This document shows positions 61,291 to 64,000 of a DNA stretch of 64,000 bases, piece by piece (position 1 is the first letter of the stretch; each line of letters starts with the position of its first letter). The notes beneath the pieces are model-generated. The model did not search any database, was not told where the DNA came from, and was given only the letters and a program-made list of their open reading frames with translations. The translations under genes were made by a program, and so were the position numbers. The DNA comes from Gp1-AA133 sp963850425 (GTDB taxonomy: Bacteria; Acidobacteriota; Terriglobia; Terriglobales; Acidobacteriaceae): positions 1,054,001 through 1,118,000 of the forward strand of contig CAWKLF010000007.1 of assembly GCA_963850425.1 (NCBI GenBank). The letters are read 5' to 3'.

Positions 61291-62352
61291 ATGCGGTTCG
61301 TTACATCTCCCGCGAGGAAACGACCGGCGATTGTTGCAGTTGTGGCCGCCTGCCTCCTGGTGTTGACTGCTTTCGCGCAAGATCAGTCCCCTAAGCCTCC
61401 GAGTCAGGATGCCGTTTCTTTCTCTCCGCAAAGCCCCGACCAGGCGGCGGCCCCGCAGACTCCAGTGATCGGAGGCGAGACAAAGGCCGTTGACAAGGCG
61501 AGCGATCAGGGCGACCAGTCGCAGGGCTCCGTCATCAAGCTTGGCCCCGGAGATTTGGTAGAAGTGGGCGTCTACGGCGTGCCCGAACTGACCACCAAAG
61601 CGCGGGTGAGCAATGACGGAGATTTGTACCTTCCCCTGATCGATTACGTCCACGTCGGCGATTTGAGCCTGGAAGAATCCCAGAAACTGATCGAGAAGCG
61701 ACTGGCTGACGGCGGGTTCGTCAAAAACCCTCACGTCACTATCTTCGTGAATGACTATGCTTCACAGGGCGTGACGTTGCTGGGAGAGATCGGCAAGCCG
61801 GGAGTATATCCAGTGCTCGGGGATCGCAAGCTGTTTGATCTTTTTTCAGTGGCGGGCGGCCTTACGGATCGAGCGAGTCGTACAGTGTCGATTACCCGCC
61901 GGAATCATCCCGAAAGCCCGGAACTTGTGCACCTGGCAAGGAATCTTACCGATAAGCCTGAGAGCAACGTCAGGGTGCGGCCGGGGGATACAATTGAAAT
62001 CTTTCGCGCACCCATTGTGTACATCGTGGGTGATGTCGGGCGGCCGAGCGGGTTGCTGGTGGATAACGGAAGCCTGACGGTCTTGCAGGCAATCGCTCTC
62101 GCCGGTGGACCAAACCGCACTGCGAAACTGAATGGCACGCGCATCATCCGCAAAAGCAACGGGCCGAACGGAATGACCGAGACTGTCGTGCCTTTGAAGA
62201 AGATGCTGCAGGCCAAGGCGCCTGACCTGCCGCTGCAGGCCAATGACATTCTATTTGTGCCCGTCAGCGGTGCGAAGATGGTGGCCGCGCGCGGCCTGGA
62301 AACGGCCATGGCCCTGACCACCGCGGTCACGATCTACGCAGTGCATCCGTAG
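61291..62352 (+). CDS. Polysaccharide biosynthesis/export protein (Wza-like)
   Basis: A 353-residue exported protein of the Poly_export/SLBB family. A signal peptide (RKRPAIVAVVAACLLVLTAFAQ) is followed by the Poly_export domain (about 80-160, KLGPGDLVEVGVYGVPEL) and two SLBB-type soluble ligand-binding domains (about 165-330, GVTLLGEIGKPGVYPVLGD, PIVYIVGDVGRPSGLLVDNG). Such proteins form the outer-membrane exit for exopolysaccharide. There is no lipobox, unlike Wza. GGGGAG precedes the ATG. It is convergent with the GT4 gene. Confidence 0.88.
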   Translation: MRFVTSPARKRPAIVAVVAACLLVLTAFAQDQSPKPPSQDAVSFSPQSPDQAAAPQTPVIGGETKAVDKASDQGDQSQGSVIKLGPGDLVEVGVYGVPELTTKARVSNDGDLYLPLIDYVHVGDLSLEESQKLIEKRLADGGFVKNPHVTIFVNDYASQGVTLLGEIGKPGVYPVLGDRKLFDLFSVAGGLTDRASRTVSITRRNHPESPELVHLARNLTDKPESNVRVRPGDTIEIFRAPIVYIVGDVGRPSGLLVDNGSLTVLQAIALAGGPNRTAKLNGTRIIRKSNGPNGMTETVVPLKKMLQAKAPDLPLQANDILFVPVSGAKMVAARGLETAMALTTAVTIYAVHP

Positions 62353-62392
62353 TCTTCAGGATCTCTGAGTCGCGGGTCTGAGCGCATCGATT

Positions 62393-63640
62393 TCATTCCG
62401 ACTCTTTTACTAGTTTCTCCAAGATTTTGATGTAGGTCTTCGCGCTCTCTGCACGCGAGCAGCGGTCCACGATATAAGCGCGGGCATTCGCCCCCAGTGC
62501 GCGTCGCAGTGAGTCGTCCTCGGCCAATGTCTTGATTGCATCGGTGAGCGCGCTGGCATTCTCCGGCTCGATTGCAACTCCCCCGCGAGCTTCTTCCAGG
62601 ATCTGTCGCGCCTGACCGTCCACTCCCAGGATGACGGGCCTTGCGCACGACATGAACTCGAGCATCTTCGTGGGAATCACGGTCTTGAACAGATCGGTTT
62701 TCTTCAGCAGTACCAGGCAGACATCCGTTGCACAAATATATGCCGGGATGGCCTCTCGCCGCTGCTGATCAACCAAGCAGATGTTGCTCAGGCCGCGGGA
62801 ACGGATTGCGCCTTTGATGCGCTCTTTGTCGGCACCTTCGCCCACCAGAAGGAAGCTTATTTTGGACTCGCTGCGCTGTAGCGTTCTTGCGGCCTCGATA
62901 AGCGTATCGAGTCCGTGAGCCATGCCCATGGTGCCGATGTACCCCACGACGAATCTGCCTGCCAGACCAAGTTCAGATCGCAAAGGTTCCCGAGCGGCGG
63001 CCGGCGAGAATAGCGAACTCTCAACTCCGTTCTCGACAATGGAGATTTTTTCGCCCCGCAATTGCCAATGCTGAATGAGATGCTCCTTGAACGCAGGCGT
63101 CACAACCACGATCCGCGCTGCCTTGCGATAGAGGAAGCCAGCGATTTTCGCGAGCACGCGGTGCAGAAATGAATACTCTCCGCCCATACCAACCGCGCCG
63201 AGGGATTCGGGCCAGAGGTCGCGCACTTCAAAAACAAATGGCGCGCGCTTCCAAAATGAGATCCACCATCCGGAGAGTCCTACCAGCAGTTGGGGAGAAG
63301 TGGCGATCACGACATCCGGTCGGGAGATTTGCATTCCGCGCCAGGCGGCTGAGACAGCGAACGACCCGTAGTTGAGCATGCGCTCGTATGCTTTACGATT
63401 GGGGAGCGGAAGCAGCCACGTGCGCACCACGCGGATACCTTCGACATTTTCGTCATAGACGAAGTTGCGCAGCCGGGGCTTCCACTCTGGAGGCACCACA
63501 CCGGTCGGATGATTTGGAAATCCTGTGAGCACGGTTACGTCGTGGCCAGCCCGCACCCAGTGGCGGGCGAGTTCCACGGCACGAGCCGCGGGCGCACCCA
63601 TTTCCGGGGGGAAGTACTGTGAGACGTAGAGAATTTTCAC
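62393..63640 (-). CDS. Glycosyltransferase family 4
   Basis: A 415-residue GT-B fold glycosyltransferase of the WbuB type. It begins MKILYVSQYFPPEMGAPAARAVELA, the family's N-terminal signature. Donor-binding features are VGYIGTMGMAHGLDTLIEA and FLLVGEGADKE, then EFMSCARPVILGVDG and the late glutamate in ALTDAIK/EPENASAL. It adds a sugar to a lipid-linked glycan in the cytoplasm. Its ATG lies six bases after the stop of the next upstream gene, an operon with the epimerase-like gene. Confidence 0.9.
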   Translation of the reverse strand: MKILYVSQYFPPEMGAPAARAVELARHWVRAGHDVTVLTGFPNHPTGVVPPEWKPRLRNFVYDENVEGIRVVRTWLLPLPNRKAYERMLNYGSFAVSAAWRGMQISRPDVVIATSPQLLVGLSGWWISFWKRAPFVFEVRDLWPESLGAVGMGGEYSFLHRVLAKIAGFLYRKAARIVVVTPAFKEHLIQHWQLRGEKISIVENGVESSLFSPAAAREPLRSELGLAGRFVVGYIGTMGMAHGLDTLIEAARTLQRSESKISFLLVGEGADKERIKGAIRSRGLSNICLVDQQRREAIPAYICATDVCLVLLKKTDLFKTVIPTKMLEFMSCARPVILGVDGQARQILEEARGGVAIEPENASALTDAIKTLAEDDSLRRALGANARAYIVDRCSRAESAKTYIKILEKLVKESE

Positions 63641-63646
63641 GCTGTC

Positions 63647-64000
63647 CTAGTAGTAGCACAGCTTGAATGCGCTCTTGTAGCAGAGCGCCGCGGCACGCTT
63701 GGCCCGACTGCCTTCGTAGCTCTTCCAGAGCTCGGCATACTCCCGAAAGATGGCTGCACCGGTGAGCCGATGCATGATGCGCAACTGCACAATATGCAAC
63801 CGATGGTAGAAGGGGCTTGCGACCATCTTGAGGCGAGTTCCCGACTGCTCGTAGAGCGACCAGAAGCCCAGATCGTAGCTCGCGAGATTGCGAATGAGAG
63901 TGTGCACCCCATAGTTGAACAACTGCTGCGCGGATGGATCGCCGGTCGCGAGGAAGTAGTCGCGCACCCCCCACAAGGCCCAGATCATCCCGTTCAAAAT
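63647..64000 (-). CDS. D-glucuronyl C5-epimerase C-terminal domain protein, truncated by window edge
   Basis: The last 117 or so residues of a gene that continues past the window. The pattern LGFWSLYEQSGTRLKMVASPFYHRLHIVQL is typical of the C5-epimerase C-terminal domain, which inverts glucuronic acid to iduronic acid in glycosaminoglycan-like polymers. The match is by eye and the active-site part is not visible. It is the first gene of a minus-strand pair with the GT4 gene and fits an exopolysaccharide locus. Confidence 0.7.
   Translation of the reverse strand: MLNGMIWALWGVRDYFLATGDPSAQQLFNYGVHTLIRNLASYDLGFWSLYEQSGTRLKMVASPFYHRLHIVQLRIMHRLTGAAIFREYAELWKSYEGSRAKRAAALCYKSAFKLCYY

Overview
The window reads as a chromosomal segment of an Acidobacteriota bacterium (class Terriglobia, Koribacter/Edaphobacter-like). 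This is inferred from gene content, not from a marker gene. Pointers are the moderately high GC, two large Ser/Thr kinases with C-terminal TPR domains, an ADOP-type MacB/FtsX permease, wHTH-beta-propeller regulators, several PilZ and GAF signalling proteins, secreted S9 and M28 peptidases, and intergenic repeats of a kind common in that phylum. I saw no rRNA, tRNA or CRISPR. About 47 genes are supported.

Layout. 0.4-9.2 kb: metabolic and secreted functions (RibD/DHFR-like reductase, serine hydrolase, DUF4097 protein, methyltransferase, a 57-residue CxxC protein followed by an APC permease, PIG-L deacetylase, MauG-like di-haem peroxidase). 9.3-18.2 kb: a kinase-TPR protein, a GH16-like secreted protein, Smr, MOSC and M28 proteins, then an ECF sigma factor overlapping a TonB protein with an anti-sigma-like N-terminus. 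18.3-30 kb: an SLC13/ArsB-type transporter, a membrane protein, a small TonB_C protein, an intact IS110-family element with a structured leader, a second serine hydrolase, an ADOP permease, and a wHTH/beta-propeller regulator carrying a kinase-derived linker.

30-47 kb is the most distinctive part. Signalling genes are concentrated here: REC-like-PilZ, PilZ with an RDD-like membrane tail, GAF-TM-AMIN-amidase, PilZ-GAF-TM-Sel1, zinc ribbon-GAF, and a kinase-TolB-TPR protein with DAPT repeats. Three of these share one GAF subfamily with four invariant cysteines at almost constant spacing. I infer a redox- or metal-responsive layer that, with c-di-GMP through PilZ, acts on the envelope. Placing the sensor in the same polypeptide as a peptidoglycan amidase is the best candidate for an undescribed system.

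47-57 kb: a lectin/DUF11 secreted protein with a one-base frameshift in its signal peptide, then a sugar-oxidation module (Tat-exported TIM-barrel protein, Gfo/Idh oxidoreductase, GMC dehydrogenase with a CX5CX3C cluster and a Tat-exported gluconate-dehydrogenase subunit-3 partner) and an M28 peptidase. 57-64 kb: an STN-domain protein, a pseudokinase-TonB fusion, and the edge of an exopolysaccharide locus (WecA/MraY-like transferase with a C-terminal extension, Wza-like export protein, GT4 glycosyltransferase, truncated C5-epimerase). Short repeats, including a 137-bp palindromic MITE-like element, lie between genes.
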